A stretch of DNA of 64,000 nt, from the NCBI RefSeq assembly GCF_964253915.1, contig NZ_CAXUSG020000002.1:62001-126000 (forward strand). Direction: 5' to 3'. The DNA comes from Metarhizobium sp964253915. GTDB lineage: Bacteria > Pseudomonadota > Alphaproteobacteria > Rhizobiales > Rhizobiaceae. The notes under the pieces were generated by a model. That model made no database searches, was not told the DNA's origin, and was given only the letters and a program-made list of their open reading frames with translations. The translations under genes and the position numbers were made by a program. Position 1 is the first letter of the stretch; each line of letters starts with the position of its first letter. Below are positions 17,133-25,849 of this stretch, piece after piece.

Positions 17133-18401
17133 ATGTCCAATTTGTCCTGGCTGATCTTGATATTGGGGTGGCAGATATTCGCCCTGTATTACATTTCATC
17201 CTTCTTCAAATGGGGCGTTCTCACGTTCGCATCGTTCTTCTGGATCCGCTATAATGTCCTGCTGATCCTCGTCATGCCGGTCTTTGCCGGTTCCAGCCGG
17301 AACATGGATGCCGTAGGCACGGCGATCTTCGGCATCCGGGAGCATATCGACCAGGCTTTTTACCTTTCCATTCTGGGCGTCGTCTTCACCATCGTCGGCA
17401 TGGCGCTTGCCAGTCTGACATCCGGCAACAGCGTGGTCTTCACCTTCATCGAAAAGGGGTTTGCGTTCTGGCAGACCCGGATGGGCGCATGGATTTCGCT
17501 GACGGTGCTGATCGTCGCGACCCTCGGCATCATCGCGATCGGCGTTCGTCCGTTCCAGGGGCGGCAACTGTCGTTCGAGGAGACATCGCTGCGCCCGGCC
17601 ATCAACCTCTATACGGTCGTCCTGCGCACGCTTGCGCTGAGCATCATCGTCTATGGTTTTGCCCACAGTCGCTATTTTCTCGTCGCGGGGTTTCTGGCCT
17701 CGATGCTCGGGCTGTTGATCGGCACGCGTGGCGCCAGCATCGAGATCCTGTTTACGTTCGCGATCTGCCTGGTGATTGCCTATCGCTACAAGAACCTCGT
17801 TGCCTTCGGCGTCTATTGCGTCGCCTTCATAATGGCCGCTATCGTGATCGGCATGCTGCGGTCGGAGGGCGCGTCCGCTGACGGGGCCTTTGCCGATATC
17901 GGCACGGTGCTTTCCTACCAGCTGCTCTTCGGCAACAATTTTTCCGATTTTCGCGACTATGCGTGGATCCTCAGCGGATTCAACGGCGAGTTCTACAACG
18001 GCATGACCTATCTTGCCGGCTACATGGCGCTGGTACCGACATTCATCAGCGAGTTCCGTTATGAATACGGCATTGGCCGCGTCACCTCGATGCTGGCCGG
18101 CCTCGATCCCGATTTTCACGGTGGCCTGCGCCCGACCATGTTCGGCGAGGCCTATCTCAATTTCGGCATCGCCGGCGTTGTCGCGATTGCGACGTTCTTC
18201 GGTTTCTACCTGGGAAAGATCCACATGTGGGTGCACCGCGACCTGCAACCGAATGCCGCCGGCTTGTTGAGGGTATTGTGCGGTTTTACCGCCTTCACCA
18301 TCCTCCTGTCGATCATTTCCACGCCGGGCTTTTATTACGTCTACATCGTTGTCGCCTGGCTGACCGGGGGTATCGTGCTTTCCAAGCTATTGCAGCGATA
18401 A
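17133..18401 (+). CDS. Wzy-like polysaccharide polymerase (O-antigen polymerase family)
   Basis: This 422-residue membrane protein has about ten to twelve hydrophobic segments and a larger loop between residues 250 and 330 containing SGFNGEFYNGMTYLAG and PTMFGEAYLNFGIAG. The GEAYLNFG-type motif is typical of Wzy-like polymerases, which are otherwise poorly conserved. It probably joins lipid-linked repeat units in the periplasm. It follows the ATP-grasp gene by 16 bp and belongs to the same operon. The assignment rests on topology, motif and locus rather than strong sequence identity. Confidence 0.75.
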   Translation: MSNLSWLILILGWQIFALYYISSFFKWGVLTFASFFWIRYNVLLILVMPVFAGSSRNMDAVGTAIFGIREHIDQAFYLSILGVVFTIVGMALASLTSGNSVVFTFIEKGFAFWQTRMGAWISLTVLIVATLGIIAIGVRPFQGRQLSFEETSLRPAINLYTVVLRTLALSIIVYGFAHSRYFLVAGFLASMLGLLIGTRGASIEILFTFAICLVIAYRYKNLVAFGVYCVAFIMAAIVIGMLRSEGASADGAFADIGTVLSYQLLFGNNFSDFRDYAWILSGFNGEFYNGMTYLAGYMALVPTFISEFRYEYGIGRVTSMLAGLDPDFHGGLRPTMFGEAYLNFGIAGVVAIATFFGFYLGKIHMWVHRDLQPNAAGLLRVLCGFTAFTILLSIISTPGFYYVYIVVAWLTGGIVLSKLLQR

Positions 18402-18421
18402 CTTGAATATCTCCGTACTTC

Positions 18422-18442
18422 CGAACCGAAGTTTACGGTTCG
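18422..18442 (+). terminator. stem-loop after polymerase gene
   Basis: CGAACCG-N7-CGGTTCG, a perfect 7-bp stem, lies 20 bases after the polymerase stop in the 144-bp gap before the first glycosyltransferase. There is no T-run. The AT-rich stretch that follows (about 18460-18495) may hold a promoter for the glycosyltransferases. Confidence 0.35.
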
Positions 18443-18545
18443 CCAGCATCGAACCCGCGGATAACTTAAACAAAAATCCATATCTCCATCTATAGTGTTC
18501 GTGCCGATCGGTCCGGTCGCCCCGTCATCCTGCGTAAAAGAGTTC

Positions 18546-19586
18546 ATGATTGAGTTGTCCGACATCGCTATGAATGGCAGGGTTCTGCGGGTTCAGTCGA
18601 ATGGCCAGCGCCGTGTCGCGGAGGAAATCCTCGCAAGGCTGCCGGAGCTGAAGGTCATCCATCCGGGCCGCTCAATGGTCTCCGGCATCGGCGGACATTT
18701 CTGGGAACAGGCGATCCTGCCGCTGAAGACAATGGGCCGCCCCTTGTGGAGCCCATCGACCAGCGGCCCGGTCTTTCATCCCAATCATGTCGTGACGATC
18801 CACGACATCGCCTTCGTCGATGGACCACAGTGGTTTTCGCCCAGCTTCGCCCGGCTCTACGACACCATTGTCGGCCGGCTGGTCAAATCCGCCAGGCATA
18901 TTGTGTCGGTTTCCGATTTTACCCGAGAGCGATTGATCGCTCACTACGGCGCTGCGCCCGACAGGGTGACAACCGTGCATTCGGGACGGACGCTGGCTTT
19001 CGAACCGGCTTCGGCAACACGGATCGACGAGGTTCTCGACGGTTTCGGATTGAGCGGCAAACCATTTCTCATCGCTTTCGAGGGGACGGATCCCCGCAAG
19101 AACACGGCGGCGATCCACGAAGCATGGGGCAAGCTGTCATCCGCCAATTTCGACGGGGCATTGGTCCTCTTCGGCCGGGCGGCAAACCCGAAGGTTTTTT
19201 CTGCTGTAGCCGGCACTGCCGGGGGCGCCGGTATCGTCCGCGTCGGCGCCGTTGCGGACGAAACGCTGGCGTGCCTGTTCAGCGCCGCACGGGGTTTCGT
19301 TTTTCCATCGCTGTATGAAGGTTTTGGCCTGCCGGTGATCGAGGCAGCGGCTTGCGGTTGCCGCATCCTGTCGTCGAATGTTACCTCGCTGCCGGAAGTG
19401 AGCCCGCCCGATAGCCTGTTCGTCGATCCCTCCAGCGTGTCCGAAATCGTGGCGGGAATGCGGCACCTGCTGGAGACGGACGACACACCCGAGGCACGGT
19501 CGGCGCGGATGGCTTTTGCACGGCACTTCGACTGGAACCGGACGGCGCAGAGCTATGCGGAGATCTTCAAAAAGGTCTTTACCTGA
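18546..19586 (+). CDS. GT4-family glycosyltransferase
   Basis: This 346-residue GT-B glycosyltransferase has a C-terminal group-1 (GT4) signature: FVFPSLYEGFGLPVIEA (the EX7E motif), then GCRILSSNVTSLPEV. Other GT4 features are HDIAFVDGPQWFSP, VSVSDFTRERL and FEGTDPRKN. It would add a sugar to the lipid-linked repeat unit from a nucleotide-sugar donor on the cytoplasmic side. The ATG at 18546 is used; a second in-frame ATG at 18570 (MNGRVLRV) is possible because neither has a strong ribosome site. It is the fifth gene of the locus after a 144-bp gap. Confidence 0.9.
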   Translation: MIELSDIAMNGRVLRVQSNGQRRVAEEILARLPELKVIHPGRSMVSGIGGHFWEQAILPLKTMGRPLWSPSTSGPVFHPNHVVTIHDIAFVDGPQWFSPSFARLYDTIVGRLVKSARHIVSVSDFTRERLIAHYGAAPDRVTTVHSGRTLAFEPASATRIDEVLDGFGLSGKPFLIAFEGTDPRKNTAAIHEAWGKLSSANFDGALVLFGRAANPKVFSAVAGTAGGAGIVRVGAVADETLACLFSAARGFVFPSLYEGFGLPVIEAAACGCRILSSNVTSLPEVSPPDSLFVDPSSVSEIVAGMRHLLETDDTPEARSARMAFARHFDWNRTAQSYAEIFKKVFT

Positions 19587-19698
19587 TGGCCTCCGATGCC
19601 GGTTGGGGCAAACGGATGAAGGACGGCGATCCACGAATCATCTTATGGTTGACTGTAGGTTGCGGCGAAGGAATCGGTGGCAAGGAAGTAAGGCATCG

Positions 19699-20931
19699 AT
19701 GAAAATCTGCATGGTATGCCAGACATTTTCGCCACAGGAGGAGGGCGGGGCCGAAATTTCGGCCAGAATGGGCGCCATCGAGCTTTCCCGCCGGCATGAC
19801 GTGACCGTTCTTTCCCTGGGTGAACTTAAAAATCCGATGGCTCCCCTGGGGGAAACCAGGCATGCCAGTGGCTTCAGAGTGGTCCGGATTCCCTGGAGCA
19901 ATTCCTACCTGCCCGGTCCGACCCACCCCCCGGTCTCCCGACCCAAACGCATCTTGTGGCACCTGCGCAATGCCGAGGGAGCGATCGCCGTCAAGGACGT
20001 TGTCGCCTTCTTCGAGCGGGAGCGTTTCGACATCATCTACGCCCAGAGTTTCGCCCGCATGCAGCCGGCGATCTACCAGGCAGCGAGACAACTGAAGCTG
20101 CCCCTGTGCGTTCACCTGCGCGACTACGCCCTCATGTGCCCTCGCACGAGCATGTACAGGCGCGGCGGCAATTGCCGAAAGCCTTGCCTGGATTGTCGCA
20201 TCCTGACGATCAAGGCGAAATGCGGCGATGGCGAGGGCATCACGGCAATTTCGGTCAGCGATGCGGTACGGCAGACATTTCGACGCCACAACGTGCTGGC
20301 CAAGGCGCAGTGGCACACGCTGCACAACACCAATACCAGCCTGCAGCACTTCAACCGTGACATCGTTGGCCGGACCAGATACGTTTCTTCGGAATTCACG
20401 CTGGGCTATCTCGGATCGCTGACGGAAGAAAAAGGCATCGCCGATCTGATCAGGGCGTTCAAGAGCATTTCCGGCAACGGCAAGGCACGGCTGCTTGTGG
20501 CGGGCAGGGGACGGGCGGACTACACGTCCTTTCTGCAGGATCTGGCGAAGGGATGCGCTGTCGAATTCCTGGGATATGTTCCCTCCGATGTCATCTATGC
20601 GCGTGCCGATGCCATTGTCCTGCCATCCAGGTGGCATGAGCCACAGGCCCGCATTCTCGTCGAGGCGGCGGTCTATGGTGTGCCGGTCATCGGCACGACG
20701 ATGGGCGGCACGCCGGAGATCCTTTCGCAGCACCGGACCGGCTGGTGTTATGACCCGCACGGCCAGGGCAATCTCGTCCGCCTGCTCCGCCAGGCCTTGG
20801 CCATGGGGCCGGAGCGATGGTGGCAGGAACGGGACCTGAATTTTCCGGGGATTGCAGCATTCAAGGGCACTGCGGAAGCATCCGGCTATTATGACCGGTT
20901 GGAGGAAATATTGCAGAGTGCGGCCGGCTGA
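19699..20931 (+). CDS. GT4-family glycosyltransferase with Cys cluster
   Basis: This 410-residue GT4 glycosyltransferase has N-terminal MKICMVCQTFSPQEEGGAE (glycine loop of the GT-B acceptor domain), YLGSLTEEKGIADLIRAF at the inter-domain switch, and the donor site VLPSRWHEPQARILVEA followed by GVPVIGTTMGGTPE. A cysteine-rich insertion, GGNCRKPCLDCRILTIKAKC, sits after HLRDYALMCPR near residue 155. This is a known feature of one GT4 subgroup, where it may bind metal. The ATG at 19699 has AAGG upstream; the frame is open further left but without family residues. It is the last gene of the polysaccharide locus. Confidence 0.9.
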   Translation: MKICMVCQTFSPQEEGGAEISARMGAIELSRRHDVTVLSLGELKNPMAPLGETRHASGFRVVRIPWSNSYLPGPTHPPVSRPKRILWHLRNAEGAIAVKDVVAFFERERFDIIYAQSFARMQPAIYQAARQLKLPLCVHLRDYALMCPRTSMYRRGGNCRKPCLDCRILTIKAKCGDGEGITAISVSDAVRQTFRRHNVLAKAQWHTLHNTNTSLQHFNRDIVGRTRYVSSEFTLGYLGSLTEEKGIADLIRAFKSISGNGKARLLVAGRGRADYTSFLQDLAKGCAVEFLGYVPSDVIYARADAIVLPSRWHEPQARILVEAAVYGVPVIGTTMGGTPEILSQHRTGWCYDPHGQGNLVRLLRQALAMGPERWWQERDLNFPGIAAFKGTAEASGYYDRLEEILQSAAG

Positions 20932-21065
20932 AGACATTTTCGGTTCGGTGCGTCCGATGGATCTGGCTGCGTGACCGGAATCGGGTGGCAGCAGGCCGAA
21001 TTTCGGACCAGGATCGAAGCCGCTTGCAAAATTGCCTTGGATATTGAGCGTCAGGACATGCCGAG

Positions 21066-21563
21066 ATGACCCGTTTCTACAAGATCATTGCCTCGCCGGT
21101 CGGCGCATTGACGCTTGTTGCTGGCGAGAGCGGGCTGATGGCGGTGTTGTGGGAAAACGACAAGCCGGAACGGGTTCATGTCGGAGCCGTGGTCGAGGAT
21201 GCACGGCATCCGACGCTTCTGGAAACCGCGCGACAGCTCGGCGAATATTTCGAAGGCAAGAGGACGATGTTCGAACTTGCGCTCGATTTTGTCGGCACGC
21301 CGTTCCAGCGCCAGGTCTGGACAGCCCTTCTGGACATTCCCTACGGCGAGACACGATCCTATGGCCAGCTTGCCGAAACGCTTGGCCGTCCGGCCGCGGC
21401 ACGCGCGGTGGGGGCGGCGAACGGCCGTAATCCGATTTCGATCATCACGCCGTGCCACCGCCTGGTCGGCGCCAACGGTGACCTGACGGGTTTCGCCGGC
21501 GGGCTGGACAACAAGCGGTTTCTGCTCTCGCTCGAAGCGGCGGCGGGCCAGGCGACGACCTGA
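21066..21563 (+). CDS. ogt: methylated-DNA--protein-cysteine S-methyltransferase (Ogt type)
   Basis: This 165-residue suicide repair enzyme transfers alkyl groups from O6-alkylguanine to its own cysteine. The active-site motif PCHR is present in IITPCHRLVGANGDLTGFAGG, preceded by the DNA-binding helix-turn-helix (GTPFQRQVWTALLDIPYGET, then SYGQLAETLGRPAAARAVG with the arginine finger). Length matches stand-alone Ogt; there is no Ada N-terminal domain. It stands alone between the polysaccharide locus and the amidase operon, with no linked AlkA or AlkB gene. Confidence 0.95.
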   Translation: MTRFYKIIASPVGALTLVAGESGLMAVLWENDKPERVHVGAVVEDARHPTLLETARQLGEYFEGKRTMFELALDFVGTPFQRQVWTALLDIPYGETRSYGQLAETLGRPAAARAVGAANGRNPISIITPCHRLVGANGDLTGFAGGLDNKRFLLSLEAAAGQATT

Positions 21564-21743
21564 TTTTTCGGCGAATTGGCAACGTGGCGGGGACGGTCCG
21601 ATCATCGGCGCCAGGGTTCCGTCGGCCTTCACTTTACTTCCCTGTTCAACGGCATTCCACGCTGCCCATCCGGCTTGCATGGCCAGATCGGCGACATTTC
21701 CGTCGGCTGTGGTCTGCCCTGTGAAATGTTGAATTTGTGCGTA

Positions 21744-21772
21744 TTGACAATTTCCACAAAACCAACATAAAT
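21744..21772 (+). promoter_or_regulatory. sigma70-type promoter of the amidase operon
   Basis: TTGACA (21744-21749) is followed after 17 bases by ATAAAT (21767-21772) in a clearly AT-rich patch. The predicted start of transcription is near 21779, which leaves a leader of about 17 bases before the GTG at 21796. This is the best promoter match in the window. Confidence 0.6.
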
Positions 21773-21780
21773 CCACATAA
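21756..21780 (+). promoter_or_regulatory. phased direct repeats over the -10 region, candidate operator
   Basis: ACAAAA (21756), ACATAA (21765) and ACATAA (21775) are spaced nine and ten bases apart, so they face the same side of the helix. They overlap the -10 box and start site of the amidase promoter. DeoR-family repressors often bind such short direct repeats, and a DeoR gene is encoded inside this operon (28583-29341), making autoregulation a plausible reading. Confidence 0.4.
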
Positions 21781-21795
21781 GTGGAGAAAACGGTC

Positions 21796-23265
21796 GTGGA
21801 TTTTTCGGTTCTTTCGCTCAGGTCGGCAATCGCTTCCGGCAGCCTCACATCCGAGGCCCTGGTGCAGGAGAGTTTGGCGCGCATCAAGCGATTGAACCCC
21901 ACTGTCAATGCTTTCAGCCAGGTCTACGAAGAGCAGGCGCTGCAGGAGGCGAGGGCTTGTGACCGGGAGGCGGCGAAAGGTCGTTTTCGTGGCCCGCTTC
22001 ACGGCATTCCCATGGGGGTCAAGGACCTCTTTTTCACGGCGGGGCGCCTGTGCCAGCGCGGGTCCGCCGCCTATGCAGATTTCGCTCCCAAGGCGACGGC
22101 GCCGATCGTCCAGCGGATGGTCGATGCCGGTTCTATCATGATCGGCAAGACGACCACCACGGAGATGGGCTGGTCGGGTTCCGGCAATTCGGAATTCTAC
22201 GGGCCGACGCGCAATCCGTGGAACCCCGCTTTGACCAGTGGCGGTTCGAGTTCCGGTTCTGCCGCCGCGCTTGCGGCGCGCATGGTGCCCTTCACGCTCG
22301 GTTCGGATGGCGGCGGCTCGGTGCGCATTCCCGCTGCCTTCTGTGGCATCTTCGCCATGAAGGCGTCTTTGGGCCGCGTGCCGGCCTGGCCCTGGAGTGC
22401 GACGGAAATGCTGTCGCATGCCGGCCCGATGAGCATTTCCGCCCGCGACAGCGCGCTTCTGTTCAACCTCGTCAAGGGACCGGATCCGCGAGATCACCAG
22501 TCGCTTCCCGATGATGGAGCCGATTATACGGCAACAGACCTGCCGAAATCCCTGCGTATCGCCTTCGCGCCGAGCCTCTTCGGCTTCGAGGTGGCGCCCG
22601 AGATCGACCGTGTCGTGCGCGATGCGGTGGAGGTTCTTGCAAGCGCGCTCGCTCTGGACATTCGCCCGGTGTCGCCTGGTTGGTCCGATCCGATCGGCAT
22701 TTTCGAAACCTTGTGGGTTGCTGGCCGTGGTGTCGCCTACGGCGCGCAGGCGGATCTTTCCAATTTCGGCAGCGGTTTCCGCGGGCTGGTGGAGGCCTCG
22801 GCGCAATACGATCTCGCCGCCTATCTTGCGGCGGTCAAGGCGCGGGCGGAGTTCGCCGGCAGCATTCATGCGCTGTTCGAAGACATCGACCTGCTGCTTT
22901 TGCCGACGGTGCCCGTCGAGCCGTTCGCCGCCGATCGCGAAGCGCCGGAGGGGTTCAAGTCTTCCTCCGACGTGCTCGCCTGGACCGGCTGGACGCCCTT
23001 TACCTATCCCTTCAACCTGTCGGGCAATCCGGCGGCGTCGCTGCCCTGCGGCCTGACGAAGAACGGTCTTCCGGTCGGCCTGCAGGTCGTTGGCCGCCGC
23101 CATGCCGATGCGCTTGTGATGGCGTTCTGCCAGCAGGCCGAAAACCACATTTTCAACAATAAAATACCTCCGCTTGCCGATGCTGGTGGCAAAGCGGAGT
23201 GGGGAACACCCAGCAACCCAACTGCGGAGATAACGTCATGGAATTCAACAGGAGAGCATTCTTAA
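21796..23265 (+). CDS. amidase-signature family hydrolase
   Basis: This 489-residue serine amidase has the Ser-cisSer-Lys triad regions: GVKDLFFTAG holds the lysine, and TSGGSSSGSAAALAA with FTLGSDGGGSVRIPAAFCG holds both serines. Members hydrolyse C-N bonds of many amides. The GTG at 21796 (MDFSVLSLRSAI) is chosen because GGAG lies nine bases upstream; a GTG at 21781 would add five residues but falls at the predicted transcription start. The last 28 bp overlap the start of the ABC binding-protein gene in another frame. It is first in the operon, so it probably acts on the transported compound. Confidence 0.92.
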   Translation: MDFSVLSLRSAIASGSLTSEALVQESLARIKRLNPTVNAFSQVYEEQALQEARACDREAAKGRFRGPLHGIPMGVKDLFFTAGRLCQRGSAAYADFAPKATAPIVQRMVDAGSIMIGKTTTTEMGWSGSGNSEFYGPTRNPWNPALTSGGSSSGSAAALAARMVPFTLGSDGGGSVRIPAAFCGIFAMKASLGRVPAWPWSATEMLSHAGPMSISARDSALLFNLVKGPDPRDHQSLPDDGADYTATDLPKSLRIAFAPSLFGFEVAPEIDRVVRDAVEVLASALALDIRPVSPGWSDPIGIFETLWVAGRGVAYGAQADLSNFGSGFRGLVEASAQYDLAAYLAAVKARAEFAGSIHALFEDIDLLLLPTVPVEPFAADREAPEGFKSSSDVLAWTGWTPFTYPFNLSGNPAASLPCGLTKNGLPVGLQVVGRRHADALVMAFCQQAENHIFNNKIPPLADAGGKAEWGTPSNPTAEITSWNSTGEHS

Positions 23266-24803
23266 AAAGTTCGGCGCTTGCCGGCGTTGCCGTCGGCCTG
23301 CCGGTCCTCAATACCGCGTTCTTCGTCAATCCGGCCCATGCCGCCGATGGCAAGGTCCTCAACTTCATGTCGGCGGAAAACCTGACCGGCAACTGGGACC
23401 CGTCGTCCCACACCACGCTTGCCCAGATCAATCTGGAAAGCTTCGTCTTCGGCTATCTCACCCGTGCGCCCATGCGGCCGGACAATCCGGACGAACTGGT
23501 GATGGAACTGGCAACCGAGATGAAGCTCATCGACGAGCACACGCTCGAGTTCAAGCTGCGGGAAGGCGTCACCTTCCATGACGGCAAGCCGTTTACCGCG
23601 GAAGACGTCAAGGCGACTTTCGAATATGCCAGCCAGCCCGACCGGCCGGCAGCCTGGTACCCCGGCACCTGCGAGGTCGAGGTGGTCAGCGACCACGTCG
23701 CCCGCATCAAGACCGACAAGGGCGGTTACCCCGCCAGCCTCTTCTGGTTCCTCTCGGCCTTCCTGCCGATCATGTCGGCCAAGGATGTCGCCGATCCAAA
23801 AACGCTGTCGGCGCGGCCGAACGGCACCGGCGCCTTCAAGTTCGTGCGTCAGGATGGCAATACCACGGTGCTCGAAGCCTTCGACGGTTTCTACCTCGGC
23901 AAACCGGCCATTCCCGGCATCAACTTCAATTTCGTCGGCGACGCCACGACGCGGACGCTCGCCCTGCTGAACGGCGAAGCCGACCTGATCGAGCGCCTGG
24001 AGGCCGAACAGGTCCAGTCCATCGAGGAGGCCGGCGGCTTCAAGCTGAACAAGGCGGTCTCGGTCGAAAACAAGTATCTGTGGTTCCGCTGCTCCAAGGC
24101 GCCGTTCAACGATCCGCGCCTGCGCAAGGCGGCAGCCCACGCCATCGACCGCACCGTGCTGCTCGACATCCTCGGCGTCTCTGGCCACGCGTCGAAGGCG
24201 TGGATCTCGCCGGTGAAATTCGGTTACGTCGATACGCCGAACTATCCGGAGTTCAATCCGGAAGAATGCCAGCGGCTGCTGGCGGAAGCCGGTTTCCCCA
24301 AGGGCGAAGGCCTGCCGGAACTGGAATACATCACCTCGGTCGGTTTCTATCCGAAGACGAAGGAATATGGCGAGGTCATCGCCGCCATGCTGCAGGAACA
24401 GGGTTTCCCGGTGAAACTCAACGTCATGGAAGTCGCGGCCTGGAACGAGCGGCTCTACGACCGGCCGGGCGGCGGGCCGGGCCACATGATCGACTGCGGC
24501 TGGTCGACGGGTTCGCCTGAGCCGGACCTCGTGCTGCGCACCCACTTCCACTCCAGCTCGAAACGCATCTGCGGCATCGAAGACAAGGATCTCGACGCGG
24601 TGCTGGACAAGGAGCGCAATACGCTCGATCCTGCAGAGCGCAAGGCGGTGATCCAGAACGAGGTCATGCCGATGCTGGCCGAGAAGGTGCCGTCGCTGTC
24701 GCTGTTCACCTCGGTGTTCATCCACGCGATGCGCAACGGCCTTGATGGCATGTACTTCTATCCGAACGGCATGATGGACGCCAACAAGGCAACCCTGGCC
24801 TGA
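23238..24803 (+). CDS. ABC importer substrate-binding protein, family 5 (peptide/opine type)
   Basis: This 521-residue periplasmic protein of the SBP family 5 (DppA/OppA/NikA type) has the family stretch LEFKLREGVTFHDGKPFTAEDVKATFEYA and later FNDPRLRKAAAHAIDRTVLL. The N-terminus NRRAFLKSSALAG followed by a hydrophobic run and AHAAD resembles a Tat-type signal (RR-x-F-L-K). The ATG at 23238 has GGAG nine bases upstream and overlaps the amidase end by 28 bp. It delivers substrate to the permeases that follow. The ligand is unknown; family members bind peptides, opines, nickel chelates, sugars or amides. Confidence 0.93.
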   Translation: MEFNRRAFLKSSALAGVAVGLPVLNTAFFVNPAHAADGKVLNFMSAENLTGNWDPSSHTTLAQINLESFVFGYLTRAPMRPDNPDELVMELATEMKLIDEHTLEFKLREGVTFHDGKPFTAEDVKATFEYASQPDRPAAWYPGTCEVEVVSDHVARIKTDKGGYPASLFWFLSAFLPIMSAKDVADPKTLSARPNGTGAFKFVRQDGNTTVLEAFDGFYLGKPAIPGINFNFVGDATTRTLALLNGEADLIERLEAEQVQSIEEAGGFKLNKAVSVENKYLWFRCSKAPFNDPRLRKAAAHAIDRTVLLDILGVSGHASKAWISPVKFGYVDTPNYPEFNPEECQRLLAEAGFPKGEGLPELEYITSVGFYPKTKEYGEVIAAMLQEQGFPVKLNVMEVAAWNERLYDRPGGGPGHMIDCGWSTGSPEPDLVLRTHFHSSSKRICGIEDKDLDAVLDKERNTLDPAERKAVIQNEVMPMLAEKVPSLSLFTSVFIHAMRNGLDGMYFYPNGMMDANKATLA

Positions 24804-24811
24804 TGGCTCAT

Positions 24812-24838
24812 TGCGGCCGCCGGAAGACGGCGGCCGCA
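24812..24838 (+). repeat. perfect stem-loop between binding-protein and permease genes
   Basis: TGCGGCCGCCG and its exact complement form an 11-bp stem with a GAAGA loop, right after the binding-protein stop and 30 bases before the permease start. Such hairpins commonly protect the binding-protein mRNA and give it higher yield than the permease genes. Confidence 0.55.
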
Positions 24839-24867
24839 TCGGTTCCAGTCGGCATAAGGGGAGATGG

Positions 24868-25848
24868 ATGTTCGTCCTATCGTTTTTGCTGAGACGGCTC
24901 CTGCAGGGGAGCCTGATCATCCTGCTCGTTACCTTCATCATCTTCACGCTGCTGCGGGTGGTGCCGGGCGATCCGGCGCGCCTGATCGTCGGCGGCATGG
25001 CGCCCGACGAGGTGGTCGCCATGAAGGCGAAGGAACTCGGCCTCGACCGGCCGATCCCGATCCAGTTCGTCTCCTATCTCGGCACGCTGGCGACCGGCGA
25101 TCTCGGCACGTCCTTCGTCCGGCCGAAAAGCGGTGCCAGCCTCGGCGGCGCGGCCTTCGACGACCAGACCCGCGAGGAGCGCGCCAAGGTGCTCGACCTC
25201 ATCCTCGCCACCCTGCCGATGACGCTGCAGCTGGCCGTGGTGGCGCTGGTCATCGCCCTGCTGGTCGCCGTGCCGCTTGGCACCGCCGGCGGCCTTTATC
25301 CCGGCCGCTGGCCCGACAAGCTGGCGCTCGCCTTGGGGTCGCTGTGCGTCTCGACGCCGAATTTCTGGCTCGGCATCGTGCTGACGCTGTTTCTTTCGGT
25401 GAAGCTGAAATTCCTGCCGGCCATCGGCTACAAGGGTTTTAGCTACACCATCCTGCCGGCCATCGTGCTGGCGGTGGAGATCGTGCCGTTCATCCTGCGC
25501 ACGCTGACCGTTTCCGTGGCGCAGGTGATGCGCGAGGAATTCATCCAGCTGGCGCCGATCCGGGGCCTCAGCCGCAGCCGGACGATCTTTTCGCATGCGC
25601 TCGGCAATTCGGCGATCCCGCTGATCAACCTGCTCGGCGTCCAGCTCGGCATGTTGCTCGGCGGCGTGCTCGTCATCGAATTCATCTTCGATTATCCCGG
25701 CCTCGGGCTGCTCACCATCAACGCCGTGCTGCAGCGCGACTTTCCGCTGATCCAGGGCATAGCCATTTTCATTTCCGTCATGTTCGTGGTGATCAACATC
25801 CTGGTGGACCTGATCGCGATGACCATCGATCCGCGACTGGAGTACTGA
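24868..25848 (+). CDS. ABC importer permease, DppB type
   Basis: This 326-residue inner-membrane permease has the family N-terminus FLLRRLLQGSLIILLVTFIIFTLLRVVPGDPA and the coupling-helix (EAA) region MREEFIQLAPIRGLSRSRTIFSHALGNS. The ATG at 24868 has AAGGGGAG just upstream. It pairs with the DppC-type permease two bases downstream. An unusual insertion around residues 80-115 (SFVRPKSGASLGGAAFDDQTREE) lies in the first periplasmic loop; other members also vary here. Confidence 0.92.
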   Translation: MFVLSFLLRRLLQGSLIILLVTFIIFTLLRVVPGDPARLIVGGMAPDEVVAMKAKELGLDRPIPIQFVSYLGTLATGDLGTSFVRPKSGASLGGAAFDDQTREERAKVLDLILATLPMTLQLAVVALVIALLVAVPLGTAGGLYPGRWPDKLALALGSLCVSTPNFWLGIVLTLFLSVKLKFLPAIGYKGFSYTILPAIVLAVEIVPFILRTLTVSVAQVMREEFIQLAPIRGLSRSRTIFSHALGNSAIPLINLLGVQLGMLLGGVLVIEFIFDYPGLGLLTINAVLQRDFPLIQGIAIFISVMFVVINILVDLIAMTIDPRLEY

Positions 25849-25849
25849 C

